Origin: Virgisporangium aurantiacum
GTDB taxonomy: Bacteria; Actinomycetota; Actinomycetes; Mycobacteriales; Micromonosporaceae
Direction of reading: 5' to 3'
NCBI RefSeq assembly: GCF_016863635.1
Contig: NZ_BOPG01000025.1
Coordinates: 92,756 to 156,755 of the forward strand
Length of the DNA stretch: 64,000 bases
The translations under genes and the position numbers were made by a program. Position 1 is the first letter of the stretch. Each line of letters starts with the position of its first letter. Positions 32,322-40,439 of the stretch are shown piece after piece. Under the pieces are notes generated by a model, which did not search any database, was not told the DNA's origin, and worked only from the letters and a program-made list of their open reading frames with translations.

Positions 32322-32352
32322 ATTCTCTGGCCTCAACCTCTGTTGAGGTCAA
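32322..32352 (-). promoter_or_regulatory. SoxR-controlled promoter with SoxR box
   Basis: On the minus strand TTGACC (32352-32347) and GAGAAT (32327-32322) are separated by 19 bases, the overlong spacer of MerR-type promoters. CCTCAAC-CTCT-GTTGAGG at 32331-32348 is a perfect 18-bp SoxR box within it. It drives the NmrA-like gene. Confidence 0.82.
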
Positions 32353-32368
32353 GCGCTAGGGTCGACGC

Positions 32369-32836
32369 ATGCCGAGGGCCCGCACCACGTTCCACGAACT
32401 CACCGTCGGCCAGGTCGCCGACCGCAGCGGCGTCGCCGTCTCCGCCCTGCACTTCTACGAGCGCAACGGCCTCATCCGCAGCACCCGCACGGCGAGCAAC
32501 CAGCGCCGGTACAGCCGCGACACGCTGCGCCGGGTCGCGTTCATCCGGGCCTCGCAGCACGTCGGCATCTCGCTGGCGACGATCCGCGCGGCGCTCGACC
32601 GGCTGCCGAGCGAACGCACGCCGACCCGCGACGACTGGGCCAGCCTGTCGGCGACCTGGCGCTCCGAACTCGACGCGCGCATCGCCCACCTGCAGGCGCT
32701 CCGCGACGACCTGACCGACTGCATCGGCTGCGGCTGCCTGTCCCTGCGGGTCTGTCACCTCACCAACCCCCGCGACGTCCTGGGCCGCGACGGCCCGGGC
32801 GCCCGCCGCCTGCCGGCGCCGGCGGTGGAGACGTGA
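32369..32836 (+). CDS. soxR: SoxR, redox-sensing MerR-family activator
   Basis: A 155-residue protein. The MerR HTH starts TVGQVADRSGVAVSALHFYERNGL (two blocks: TVGQVADRSGVAV and SALHFYERNGL), a long dimerisation helix follows, and CIGCGCLSLRVC near residue 118 gives the CX2CXCX5C ligand set for the [2Fe-2S] cluster. SoxR is activated when redox-cycling compounds oxidise the cluster and it untwists 19-bp-spacer promoters. TAGGGT lies six bases before the ATG with no SD. The next gene starts in its stop codon. Confidence 0.93.
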   Translation: MPRARTTFHELTVGQVADRSGVAVSALHFYERNGLIRSTRTASNQRRYSRDTLRRVAFIRASQHVGISLATIRAALDRLPSERTPTRDDWASLSATWRSELDARIAHLQALRDDLTDCIGCGCLSLRVCHLTNPRDVLGRDGPGARRLPAPAVET

Positions 32837-33417
32837 GCGCCCAGATCCCGGACGAGCTCCGGTATCGGGGACGGCTGTTCGCGCTGACCGCGGCCGAGGG
32901 CGTCGGCGGCTTCGACCCGGCCGAACACGGCCTGACCCCGCGCCCGGCGAGCACGGCGTGCTGGCGCGGCACGGTCTGCCGCTACCGTCTCCGCTACCGG
33001 CAACTGCTGCTCGACCGGCTCGACCTGGCCACCGACGACCCGCCACCCCCGCTGGCGGGCGCCGAACCCCGGGCCGGTCGCTACGACTGGCGCTACCGCG
33101 ACCTCGGCCTGCCGGTCCCGTTCACCGGACGCATGCTCGTCGGCCGCGGCGACGTCGACGGCACCCCGTACCTCAACATGGGGTTCTGGCCGGCGTGGAT
33201 GTACGCCGAGGCGCACGAGCTCACGTTCACCGACGGCACGTTGACCGGCGCGCGCGACGTCTCCGACGACCTGGCCGCCGTCCGCGACACCATCGCCGAA
33301 GCCGGGCCCGGCGCCGGGGAATCCAGCAGCGACTGGATCGCCCGCACGTTCTCGTTGACGTTCGCCTACAGCTGGCCCGGACTACTCTCCGGTGGTGACC
33401 CATCTGCTGAGTCGTGA
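32833..33417 (+). CDS. hypothetical protein, co-transcribed with soxR
   Basis: A 194-residue soluble protein starting at a GTG that overlaps the soxR stop by four bases, so it is probably translated by coupling. It is rich in aromatic and arginine residues (VCRYRLRYRQLLLDRLDL; YDWRYRDLGLPVPFTGRMLVG; LNMGFWPAWMYAEAHELTF). I do not recognise the family. Position suggests a role connected with SoxR or redox stress, but that is inference. The 3' end overlaps the next gene by 26 bases. Confidence 0.65.
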   Translation: MSAQIPDELRYRGRLFALTAAEGVGGFDPAEHGLTPRPASTACWRGTVCRYRLRYRQLLLDRLDLATDDPPPPLAGAEPRAGRYDWRYRDLGLPVPFTGRMLVGRGDVDGTPYLNMGFWPAWMYAEAHELTFTDGTLTGARDVSDDLAAVRDTIAEAGPGAGESSSDWIARTFSLTFAYSWPGLLSGGDPSAES

Positions 33418-34498
33418 GCAGGCCCGCCGGATCGCGGTCCGGGCGCAGTACCTGAGCAGGGAGCGGCCGGCCGGCCTGCTCGACCTGGTGCGGCAGCTGA
33501 CCCTGCTGCAGGTCGACCTCACCCAGGCCGTGGCGCCCAGCGCCGACCTGGTGGCGTGGAGCCGGCTCGGCGCGGCGTACTCGCCGAAGGACCTGGAGGC
33601 GGCGCTGGGCAACCAGGCGCTCGTGGAGTTGCAGGCGCTGATCCGGCCGGCCGAGGACATCGCGCTGTACCGGGCCGACATGGCCGCCTGGGACGAGCGC
33701 AACGGGATGCTGGGCGGCTGGCGCGAGTCGAACCGGAACTGGGTGGCCGCCAACCGGGGCTGCCGGCTCGACATCCTCAGCCTGCTGCGCACCGACGGTC
33801 CCCTGCCGGCGCGGGAGATCCCGGACACGTGCGAGGTGTCCTGGCGGTCCAGCGGCTGGACCAACAACCGCAACGTGTTGAAAATGCTGGAGTTCATGGA
33901 GGTCCGCGGCGAAGTCGCGGTGGTCGGTCGGCAGGGCGGCCGGGACCGCCTGTGGGACCTCGCCGAGCGCGCCTATCCCGACGACGACGTGGTGCCCGCC
34001 GCCGAGGCGGCGGTGACCCGGGCCGAGCGGCGCCTGCGGTCGCTGGGCATCGCCCGCGAGCGCGGGCCGGAGTGCCCGATCGAACCGCAGGACGTCGGCA
34101 AGGTCGGCGAGCCCGCCGTCGTCGACGGGGTGAAGGGCACCTGGCGGGTCGACCCCGCACAGCTCGACCAGCCGTTCGCCGGGCGGGCCGCGCTGCTGTC
34201 GCCCATCGACCGGTTGGTGTACGACCGCAAGCGGATGGTCGAGATCTTCGAGTTCGACTACCAGCTGGAGATGTACAAGCCGGCCGCCAAGCGCCGCTGG
34301 GGCTACTACGCGCTGCCGATCCTCTACGGCGACCGCCTCGTCGGCAAGGTCGACGCCACCGCCGACCGCCCGGCCGGGGTGCTGCGCGTCGACGCCGTCC
34401 ACCGCGACGTCCCGTTCACGAAGGCGATGACCTCCGCGGTCGACCGCGAGATCCGGTCGCTGGCGACGTTCCTCGGCCTGAAACCGACAATGCCGTAG
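33392..34498 (+). CDS. YcaQ/HTH_42-family DNA glycosylase (AlkX-like)
   Basis: A 368-residue protein of the winged-helix HTH_42 family. The key motif is LLQVDLTQAVA near residues 38-48: Q40-V-D42 is the QxD form seen in AlkX/YcaQ enzymes, whereas AlkZ has QxQ. YcaQ-type enzymes unhook DNA interstrand crosslinks and remove bulky alkylated bases. Further family segments are RPAEDIALYRADM, LLSPIDRLVYDRKRM and YYALPILYGDRLVGKVD. Two consecutive GTG codons could start it; no clear SD. It overlaps the previous gene by 26 bases. Confidence 0.82.
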   Translation: MVTHLLSREQARRIAVRAQYLSRERPAGLLDLVRQLTLLQVDLTQAVAPSADLVAWSRLGAAYSPKDLEAALGNQALVELQALIRPAEDIALYRADMAAWDERNGMLGGWRESNRNWVAANRGCRLDILSLLRTDGPLPAREIPDTCEVSWRSSGWTNNRNVLKMLEFMEVRGEVAVVGRQGGRDRLWDLAERAYPDDDVVPAAEAAVTRAERRLRSLGIARERGPECPIEPQDVGKVGEPAVVDGVKGTWRVDPAQLDQPFAGRAALLSPIDRLVYDRKRMVEIFEFDYQLEMYKPAAKRRWGYYALPILYGDRLVGKVDATADRPAGVLRVDAVHRDVPFTKAMTSAVDREIRSLATFLGLKPTMP

Positions 34499-34510
34499 CG
34501 CCGTTATTTC

Positions 34511-34548
34511 GGATCCGTATATTCTGGATCCGTGAAGAACGGATCCGT
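34511..34548. promoter_or_regulatory. three direct repeats around a leaderless start
   Basis: GGATCCGT occurs at 34511-34518, 34526-34533 and 34541-34548, with exact 15-base periodicity. The -10 candidate TATTCT (34520-34525) lies between copies one and two, the GTG start is in copy two and copy three is within the coding region. Likely autoregulatory operator. Confidence 0.62.
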
Positions 34549-34945
34549 AATACTTGAGCTGCAGCGGGCGACACACGCCACGCTGCAGCGGTTGGCCGCC
34601 GACCTGGCCGGGCTCGGGCTCGCCGCGTCGGACATCAACGCGCTCGGCAACCTCGCCGACGGCACCGCGCGCACCGTCTCGGAGCTCGGCACCGCGGTCG
34701 GCACGAAACCGGCGACGATGACGGGCGTCCTCGACCGGCTGGAGGGCCGCGGCCTGATCACCCGGGCGGCGCGCCCGGGCGACCGCCGGGCCGTCGTCGT
34801 CCAACTGACGCGGGACGGGGTGAAGGCCGCCACGCAGGTCCGGCGGGCCATGGACGACCTGGAACGGCGGGCGCTCGCCGACCTGCCGGCCGGCACCCTC
34901 GACGGCGCCCGTGCGGTGCTGCGCGCCCTGGCGGAGGTGGAGTGA
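34532..34945 (+). CDS. MarR-family transcriptional regulator
   Basis: A 137-residue winged-helix protein: TVSELGTAVGTKPATMTGVL is the HTH and GRGLITRAARPGDRRAVVVQ the wing. GTG 34532 lies six bases after TATTCT with no SD. The start region overlaps three GGATCCGT repeats, so it probably represses itself. The next gene begins in its stop codon (TGATG), forming a two-gene operon. Confidence 0.87.
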   Translation: MKNGSVILELQRATHATLQRLAADLAGLGLAASDINALGNLADGTARTVSELGTAVGTKPATMTGVLDRLEGRGLITRAARPGDRRAVVVQLTRDGVKAATQVRRAMDDLERRALADLPAGTLDGARAVLRALAEVE

Positions 34946-35328
34946 TGGCCTTCGACGACCTGCTGGCCGAGGTGATGTCGACGGCCGACCGGTTCGGACA
35001 CCGGCAGCACATCCACCTGACCTGGCTCGCCGTGCGCCGGTACGGCACCGGTGCGGCGGTCACGCTGGTCAGCGACGGCATCCGGCGCACCGCCCGGTAC
35101 GCCGGCGCGCCGCAGAAGTACCACGCGACGGTCAGCCGGGCGTGGGTCGAGCTCGTCGGCTACCACGCGGCCGAACACACCGGCGACGACTTCGACGCGT
35201 TCGTCGACGGCAACCCGGCGCTGCTCGACAAGCGGCTGCTGACCCGGTTCTACCGGTCGTCGACGCTCGCCGCGCCGGAGGCGAAGGCGGGCTGGGTCGA
35301 GCCGGATCTCCGACCCATCCCCGGTTAG
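34945..35328 (+). CDS. hypothetical protein co-transcribed with marR
   Basis: A 127-residue cytosolic protein containing HIHLTWLAVRRYG, HATVSRAWVELVGYH and KRLLTRFYRSSTLAAPEAKAG. The spaced histidines and the pattern are seen in many small actinobacterial proteins without assigned function. It starts at the ATG sharing its A with the marR stop; a GTG three bases earlier is possible. It is probably the main target of the autoregulated operon. Confidence 0.68.
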   Translation: MAFDDLLAEVMSTADRFGHRQHIHLTWLAVRRYGTGAAVTLVSDGIRRTARYAGAPQKYHATVSRAWVELVGYHAAEHTGDDFDAFVDGNPALLDKRLLTRFYRSSTLAAPEAKAGWVEPDLRPIPG

Positions 35329-36260
35329 GCTCCGTCCCACCAGCGGAGGACCCGCAGTGCCCGGAGGGTGTTCCAGCGGCTCGGCTCCCCCACCCCGGCG
35401 TCGAACGGGAAGTGGACGCGGCCGGGGTGCACGCGGTCGAGCTGCCAGCGCCCGTCGGGCTGCTGCTTGGCTCGCACGAGGTCGACCGCGTCCGCCAGGC
35501 GGGGATCCCGCGGCCCGCCCGCGCGGCGGAAGTGGTCGAGCGCGCGCAGCACGTCGTAGTGCCAGTAGTACGGGAACGCGAAGTCGAGGTAGGCCTCGTC
35601 GACGACCGCGCCGGTGCTGCGGCGGCGGAACAGGGCGCGCTCCAGCAGGTACTCCTCCCCGCTACGGCGGGCCGTGCGGAGATCGTCGGACGCGCCCACC
35701 GTCCGCTCGTATTCGAGCAGGCCGTCGAGCACGCACAGCGTCGTGTCGAACGAGGACCGGACCGACCCGAACTCCGCCTCGCAGTTCCAGCCGCCGTCGG
35801 GCAGGCGCTCGGCGAGGAGCCGGTCGACGATCGGCGCGATGTCCACCCCGAAGTAGGCGCCGGCCTCGACGGTGCGTCCGTTGATGCACGGCTCGACCTC
35901 GCCGTCGAAGTAGCGCTGGCCGTCGTGGTCCCACGTCGCGTTCGCGCCGATGAGCGCGACCGCCCGGCGGGCCGGCCCGCACGCCGGGTCGAGGCCGAGG
36001 ATCTGCAGCGTCTGCAGGACGTGCATCGTCGTCGTCCACGGCTGGCCCGGCTCGTCGCGCGGGTGGTCCGCCGGGAACAGGCTGCCGCCGTCCCACTGTC
36101 CGTCCGGATCCTCGAGGGCGAGGAGCCGGGCACCCCAGCCCTCGTGCTCGACGCGGGCCCGCTCGGCGGCGACCGCGTCGGGCGACGCGTCGGCCAGGTC
36201 ACGCAGCACCTGCCACCGGATGGCGGGATCCGAGTCGAGCAGCCAGTCGACGACGTCCAT
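35325..36260 (-). CDS. alpha/alpha-toroid (squalene-cyclase/prenyltransferase-like) protein
   Basis: A 311-residue protein with repeated helical hairpins carrying DGxW-type motifs: DPDGQWDGGS, DGGWNCEAEF, QPDGRWQLDRV. This is the repeat pattern of terpenoid-cyclase alpha6-alpha6 barrels, but at half the length of a squalene-hopene cyclase and without the DxDD motif, so cyclase activity is doubtful. TAGTCT lies six bases before the ATG, without SD. It converges with the preceding gene, overlapping by four bases. Confidence 0.72.
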   Translation of the reverse strand: MDVVDWLLDSDPAIRWQVLRDLADASPDAVAAERARVEHEGWGARLLALEDPDGQWDGGSLFPADHPRDEPGQPWTTTMHVLQTLQILGLDPACGPARRAVALIGANATWDHDGQRYFDGEVEPCINGRTVEAGAYFGVDIAPIVDRLLAERLPDGGWNCEAEFGSVRSSFDTTLCVLDGLLEYERTVGASDDLRTARRSGEEYLLERALFRRRSTGAVVDEAYLDFAFPYYWHYDVLRALDHFRRAGGPRDPRLADAVDLVRAKQQPDGRWQLDRVHPGRVHFPFDAGVGEPSRWNTLRALRVLRWWDGA

Positions 36261-36283
36261 CGCCGCAGACTACCGATGGCCGC

Positions 36284-36880
36284 CTACCGATGGGCCGCGA
36301 AGATGCGGTCGTAGATGCGGTCGATGACGTCGTTCTTCGCCAGGCTGTAATCGCCCGGCCGGTCGACGGTCTCCCCCGCGATCCGCCGCTTGGCTGCCGC
36401 GTACCGGTCGCGGTCGTCGGGATGCTCGCGCAGCCAGTCACGGAAAAGCTTGTGGCGGACGGGTTCCGGCGCGTCGTGCGGCCAGACGTGCAGGTTGACG
36501 TCGGCGGTCTCGCTGACGAGCATCCGGTGGCCGTACCACCACGGTTCGCGGAGCACCAGGCGGTAGCCGATCCCCTCCAGCGCCGGCAGGTACCGGGACT
36601 CGTCGGCGGTGTCGTCGAGGAGCAGGTCGATGTCGATGATGGGCTTGGCCGCGAGGCCCGGCACCGCGGTCGAGCCGACGTGCTCGATCGCGTGCACCCC
36701 GCGTCCGATGTGGGCCGTGAGGTGCGCCGCGGCCGCGGCGAACCGATCGGCCCAGCCCGGGTCGTATTCTTCGATGACGATGGCCGCCCACCGTTCCGGC
36801 GGCTCGCCGACCAACCCGGCGCCCAGCTGTTCGGGGTTGGCGTGGAAGCGCTCGCGCACCTCCGGCGGAAACTGTTCCAA
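36284..36880 (-). CDS. GrpB-family nucleotidyltransferase-fold protein
   Basis: A 198-residue protein. VHAIEHVGSTAVPGLAAKPI and the adjacent DIDLLL give the GrpB/UPF0157 signature (GSTAVPGL and DxD). GrpB proteins have a nucleotidyltransferase-like fold of uncertain substrate. The last part (HKLFRDWLREHPDDRDRYA) is also typical. The start is TTG 36880, supported by GGGAGG five bases upstream. Confidence 0.82.
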   Translation of the reverse strand: MEQFPPEVRERFHANPEQLGAGLVGEPPERWAAIVIEEYDPGWADRFAAAAAHLTAHIGRGVHAIEHVGSTAVPGLAAKPIIDIDLLLDDTADESRYLPALEGIGYRLVLREPWWYGHRMLVSETADVNLHVWPHDAPEPVRHKLFRDWLREHPDDRDRYAAAKRRIAGETVDRPGDYSLAKNDVIDRIYDRIFAAHR

Positions 36881-36921
36881 CTCGACCTCCCGATCGGAGC
36901 AAAGTCGGCGAGCCTACGGTC

Positions 36922-37104
36922 TTACGGCGGCTCCCGCCAGTGGTCGCCGAACAGTTCCCACAGGCGCGGGTAGGCGAGGGCGAGCTGGGCGGTGTCGAGG
37001 CCGGCCGCGTGGGACGAGCGGTACTTGGCGGTACCGAAGGGCTTCCGTCGTAAGTTACTTTTAGGTAACCTCGGCGACGCACACTCCGCAGGCCTGCGCA
37101 CCAC
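36922..37104 (-). pseudogene. possible small gene or C-terminal gene fragment
   Basis: The last 28 codons read LDTAQLALAYPRLWELFGDHW and look protein-like, while the first part does not. It may be the tail of a lost gene. The rest of the 278-base gap 36881-37158 holds only a weak repeat (GTTAC and GTAAC at 37054-37069) in the likely promoter region of the next gene. Confidence 0.25.
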
Positions 37105-37158
37105 CCGGACGTCCGCCCACCCCGTCCCGTCGCGACACCACGCCCTTCAGGAGGAATC

Positions 37159-37767
37159 GTGGGTCCACTGCGCCGATCCACCATGCTCGCCGCGGCCGCC
37201 GTGCTCGGTGCCGTCACCGCTGTCGCGGTGCCGGCCGCCGCGCAGGCCGCGCCGATCGCGGTCGACTTCAACAATGTCACCGGCACCACCCACCTGGCCA
37301 AGCCGAACGTCGACGTCGCCGTTCCGACGTCGGTCGTGAAGACCCAGGTGGACCTCGACACCAAGACGCTCACCGGCAGCGCCGCCCTGGCGCCGCTCAC
37401 CGCGAAACTCAACCTGGCCAGCCTGATCGGGGTCACGTCGACGGTGAAGGTGGTGTCGACGGGTCCGCTCACCGGCACGATCGACCTCGCCGCGTCGAAG
37501 CTGACGACGACCACGACGTTCGTCCTCGAGGTGACCAACGTGCACCTCGACGCCGCACCGGGCATCAACCTCGTCCCGAAGGGCTGCCGGACCAGCCGGG
37601 CGACCACGCTGACCCTGCGGAACACGACCCCGGTCGACATCTTCCAGCCGATCACCACCCAGGGTACGTACACGATCCCGTCGTTCACCCGCTGCGGCGT
37701 GCTGACGCCGTTGCTGTCGCTGCTCCTGTCCGGGCCGAACAACACGATGACGCTCGTGCTGAAGTAG
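37159..37767 (+). CDS. secreted beta-rich protein of unknown function
   Basis: A 202-residue protein with a signal peptide (MGPLRRSTMLAAAAVLGAVT to about AAAQAA) and a mature domain of alternating Thr/Val strands (VDLDTKTLTGSAALAPLTAK; STGPLTGTIDLAASKL) with two cysteines (GCRTSR, TRCGVL). It resembles actinobacterial secreted proteins of unknown role. AGGAGG lies six bases before the GTG start. Confidence 0.7.
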   Translation: MGPLRRSTMLAAAAVLGAVTAVAVPAAAQAAPIAVDFNNVTGTTHLAKPNVDVAVPTSVVKTQVDLDTKTLTGSAALAPLTAKLNLASLIGVTSTVKVVSTGPLTGTIDLAASKLTTTTTFVLEVTNVHLDAAPGINLVPKGCRTSRATTLTLRNTTPVDIFQPITTQGTYTIPSFTRCGVLTPLLSLLLSGPNNTMTLVLK

Positions 37768-37771
37768 GCGC

Positions 37772-38551
37772 ATGGCGGAAAACGAGCTGACCGGCGGTGG
37801 GCGGACGAGCGTCCACCGCCGGGGCGACGTGGTGGTCCGGGACGCCGGGCCGTGGACGCCGGCCGTGCACACGCTCCTGCGTCACCTGGAAGGCAAGGAC
37901 TTCGCCGGTGCGCCGCGCCTCGTCGGCACCGGCATGGACCGTGGCCGGGAGACGCTCACCTTCATCGAGGGCACCTTCACCCAGCCCGGTCCGTGGAGCC
38001 TCGACGGGGCCGCGGGCGTCGGCGCGCTGCTCAGGGACCTGCACGACGCCACCGCCGACTACGAGCCGCCGCCGGGCGCGGTGTGGTTCCCGTGGCACGG
38101 CCGCGACCTCGGCGGGCCGCACCGGGTGATCGGGCACTGCGACGTGGCGCCGTGGAACATCGTGGCCCGCGGCGGATTGCCGGTCGCGCTCATCGACTGG
38201 GAGACCGCCGGACCGGTCGACCCGATCGTCGAACTGGCGCAGGCCGCCTGGCTCAACGCCAAACTCCACGACGACGTCGTCGCCGGCCTGGAAGGGTTGC
38301 CGCCGCTGGCGGACCGCGCCGCGCACCTGCGCGCGATCGTCGACGGCTACGGGCTTCCGGCCGCACGGCGGCGGGGGTTCGTCGACCGCATCATCGAGTT
38401 CGTCGTGTGCGACACGGCCGGCCAGGCCGACGAGGCCGGTGTCACCCCGGAACTCACCAGCCATCCGGACGCGCTGTGGGGAATGGCGTGGCGGGCCCGG
38501 GCCGGCGCGTGGATCGTCCGCAACCGCCGCGTCCTCGACAACGCGATGTGA
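37772..38551 (+). CDS. aminoglycoside phosphotransferase (APH)-fold kinase
   Basis: A 259-residue kinase-like protein. The Brenner motif IGHCDVAPWNIVA (HxDxxxxN, about residues 124-136) and the metal-binding LIDWETAGPVD are intact. The N-lobe is short, and the nucleotide loop is poorly conserved. Substrates of this family include aminoglycosides, choline and macrolides; none can be chosen. It follows the secreted-protein gene by four bases. Confidence 0.82.
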   Translation: MAENELTGGGRTSVHRRGDVVVRDAGPWTPAVHTLLRHLEGKDFAGAPRLVGTGMDRGRETLTFIEGTFTQPGPWSLDGAAGVGALLRDLHDATADYEPPPGAVWFPWHGRDLGGPHRVIGHCDVAPWNIVARGGLPVALIDWETAGPVDPIVELAQAAWLNAKLHDDVVAGLEGLPPLADRAAHLRAIVDGYGLPAARRRGFVDRIIEFVVCDTAGQADEAGVTPELTSHPDALWGMAWRARAGAWIVRNRRVLDNAM

Positions 38552-38564
38552 TCGCGGGGCGCGG

Positions 38565-39659
38565 CTACACCGCGGGGAACGCCACGTGGATCGCAAGACC
38601 TCCGCCGGGACGCGCGTGCGCGCTGACGCCGGCACCGTGTGCGGTCGCGATCGCCCGGACGATCGACAGGCCCAGGCCGTGGTGACCGTCGTCGGCGGTG
38701 CGTTGCAGCCGCTGGAACGGCTCGAACAGCCGGTCGACCTGGGCCGGCGGCACCACCTGGCCGGTGTTGGCCACCGACAGCACCACCTGGCCGACCTTGC
38801 GGCGCACGCCGATCTCGACGGTGCCGCCGGGGACGTTGTAGTGGATGGCGTTGTCGCAGAGGTTCGCCAGCAACCGGGCCAGCAGCACCTCGTCACCGGT
38901 GATCCGCTGCGGACGGAGCGTGCGCACCACGCGGAGGCCGCGCCGCTCGACGTCGGGTTCCCGGTCGTGCAGGGCCTGTTCGATCAGCTTGCCGAGGTCG
39001 ACCCAGCCGTCGGGGGCGCGGGCGTGCTCGCTGCTCGTCAACGTCAGCAACGATTCGAGCAGCTGGCCACGCCGTTCGCTGACGACGAGCAGCCGCTCGA
39101 AGTTGGCCCGGAACGACGCGAGGTCGGCGTCCGGATCGATGAGCGGCTCCTCCAGGAGGGCGCGTTCGATGGTCAGCGGGGTCCGCAGTTCGTGGGCGGC
39201 GTTGGCGACGAAGCGTTTGTGCGCGTCGAGCGCGGTCTCCAGCCGGCCGAGCAGTTCGTCGACGGTGTCGGCGAGGTCCTTCAGCTCGTTGCGCGGGCCG
39301 GGCAGGGCCAGCCGCTCGTGCACCGTGCGCTCGGAGATGCGGTGCAGGCGTTCGGTCATCGTCAGCACCGGGCGCAGCATGCGACCGGCGATCAGCCAGC
39401 CGAGCAGCAGCGAGAGGACGGCCAGGATCGCGAGCGCGAGCCCCGGCAGGATCAGCATCTCGGCCGAGAACTCGCCGCCCCGCGGCACCGGTTGGATCAT
39501 CGGCGTGAACCCGTCCGGGGCCGGCACGTCCTGCTTCATGATCCGGTCCGGCAACCCGCCACTGGCCAGCAGGGCCATGATCACGAGCAGCACCAGGCTG
39601 GACACCACCGACACGAGGCAGTACAGCAGCGTCAACCGGAACCGGAGCGGGTGCTGCAC
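38565..39659 (-). CDS. membrane sensor histidine kinase
   Basis: A 364-residue kinase: TM1 at about residues 8-32, a short extracytoplasmic loop, TM2 at about 68-90, HAMP (RMLRPVLTMTERLHRI), HisKA (FVANAAHELRTPLTIERAL; phospho-His about 157) and HATPase_c (LLANLCDNAIHYN; VANTGQVVP; HHGLGLSIVRAI). The GTG start is two bases after the stop of the response regulator. With the divergent ABC genes this resembles antibiotic-sensing two-component/exporter loci. Confidence 0.88.
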   Translation of the reverse strand: MQHPLRFRLTLLYCLVSVVSSLVLLVIMALLASGGLPDRIMKQDVPAPDGFTPMIQPVPRGGEFSAEMLILPGLALAILAVLSLLLGWLIAGRMLRPVLTMTERLHRISERTVHERLALPGPRNELKDLADTVDELLGRLETALDAHKRFVANAAHELRTPLTIERALLEEPLIDPDADLASFRANFERLLVVSERRGQLLESLLTLTSSEHARAPDGWVDLGKLIEQALHDREPDVERRGLRVVRTLRPQRITGDEVLLARLLANLCDNAIHYNVPGGTVEIGVRRKVGQVVLSVANTGQVVPPAQVDRLFEPFQRLQRTADDGHHGLGLSIVRAIATAHGAGVSAHARPGGGLAIHVAFPAV

Positions 39660-39660
39660 G

Positions 39661-40314
39661 TCAGATCCGGTATCCGGCGCGGGGCACGGTCTCGATGAGC
39701 GGCGGGTCGCCGAGCTTGGACCGCAGCCGGTTCACCGTCGCCTTCACCGTGGTGGTGAACGGATCGGCCGCCTCGTCCCACACCCGGTCGAGCAGTTCCT
39801 CGGCCGACACGACCCGGCTGTCGCAGCTCAACAGGTACTCCAGCACGGCGAACTCCTTCGGGCTCAGCGGTAGCCGCGACCCGGCCCGGGTGGCGGTGCG
39901 CTGCGCCGGGTCGAGCCGCAGGTCGCCGTGGACCAGCACCGGCGGGGTCGCCGGCCGTACGCGCCGGCCGACGGCCCGGATCCGGGCCACGAGTTCGGCG
40001 TAGGCGAACGGCTTCGGCAGGTAGTCGTCGGCGCCGAGGCCGAGCCCCTCGACCCGTTCGGCGATGGTGCCGGACGCGGTCAGCATGAGGATCCGGGTGG
40101 TCGCGCCCTGGTCGATCAGCGCCCGGCACACCTGGTCGCCGTGCACCACCGGCAGGTCGCGGTCGAGGACGACGACGTCGTACTCGACCACCGTGGCGCG
40201 TTCCAGCGCCGCTCCCCCGTCGTACGCGACGTCGACGGCCATGCCCTCGCGCCGCAGCACCCGTGCCACGGAGTTGGCCAGGTCAGGTTGGTCCTCGACC
40301 ACGAGCACCCGCAT
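39661..40314 (-). CDS. OmpR-family response regulator
   Basis: A 217-residue regulator: receiver domain with MRVLVVEDQ, phospho-Asp in VVLDRDLPVV and the switch Lys in DYLPKPFAY; then a winged helix (PLSPKEFAVLEYLL; TTTVKATVNRLRSKLG). GGGGGAGGTGG before ATG 40314 is a strong SD. It shares its upstream region with the divergent ABC operon, in which GTCACA direct repeats are likely its binding sites. Confidence 0.9.
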   Translation of the reverse strand: MRVLVVEDQPDLANSVARVLRREGMAVDVAYDGGAALERATVVEYDVVVLDRDLPVVHGDQVCRALIDQGATTRILMLTASGTIAERVEGLGLGADDYLPKPFAYAELVARIRAVGRRVRPATPPVLVHGDLRLDPAQRTATRAGSRLPLSPKEFAVLEYLLSCDSRVVSAEELLDRVWDEAADPFTTTVKATVNRLRSKLGDPPLIETVPRAGYRI

Positions 40315-40352
40315 GCGGCCACCTCCCCCTGGTGAAGATTATCGGCCGGCCC

Positions 40353-40391
40353 GTCACAGTCCGGTCACAACGGCGCGGACCGTGCTGTGAC
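40353..40391. promoter_or_regulatory. candidate OmpR-type operator repeats
   Basis: GTCACA at 40353-40358 and 40364-40369 are 11 bases apart, the spacing used by OmpR-family dimers; an inverted copy TGTGAC lies at 40386-40391. They are between the response regulator and the ABC operon. Confidence 0.55.
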
Positions 40392-40439
40392 CGTCCGAGG
40401 CATAGAAATCTCCCGACATCACAACCTTGGGAGGACGCG

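Noticed and set aside
37054..37071. Possible IdeR/DtxR iron box (TTAGGTAACCT) before the secreted protein gene
   Set aside because: Only part of the 19-bp consensus is present and the gene has no link to iron.
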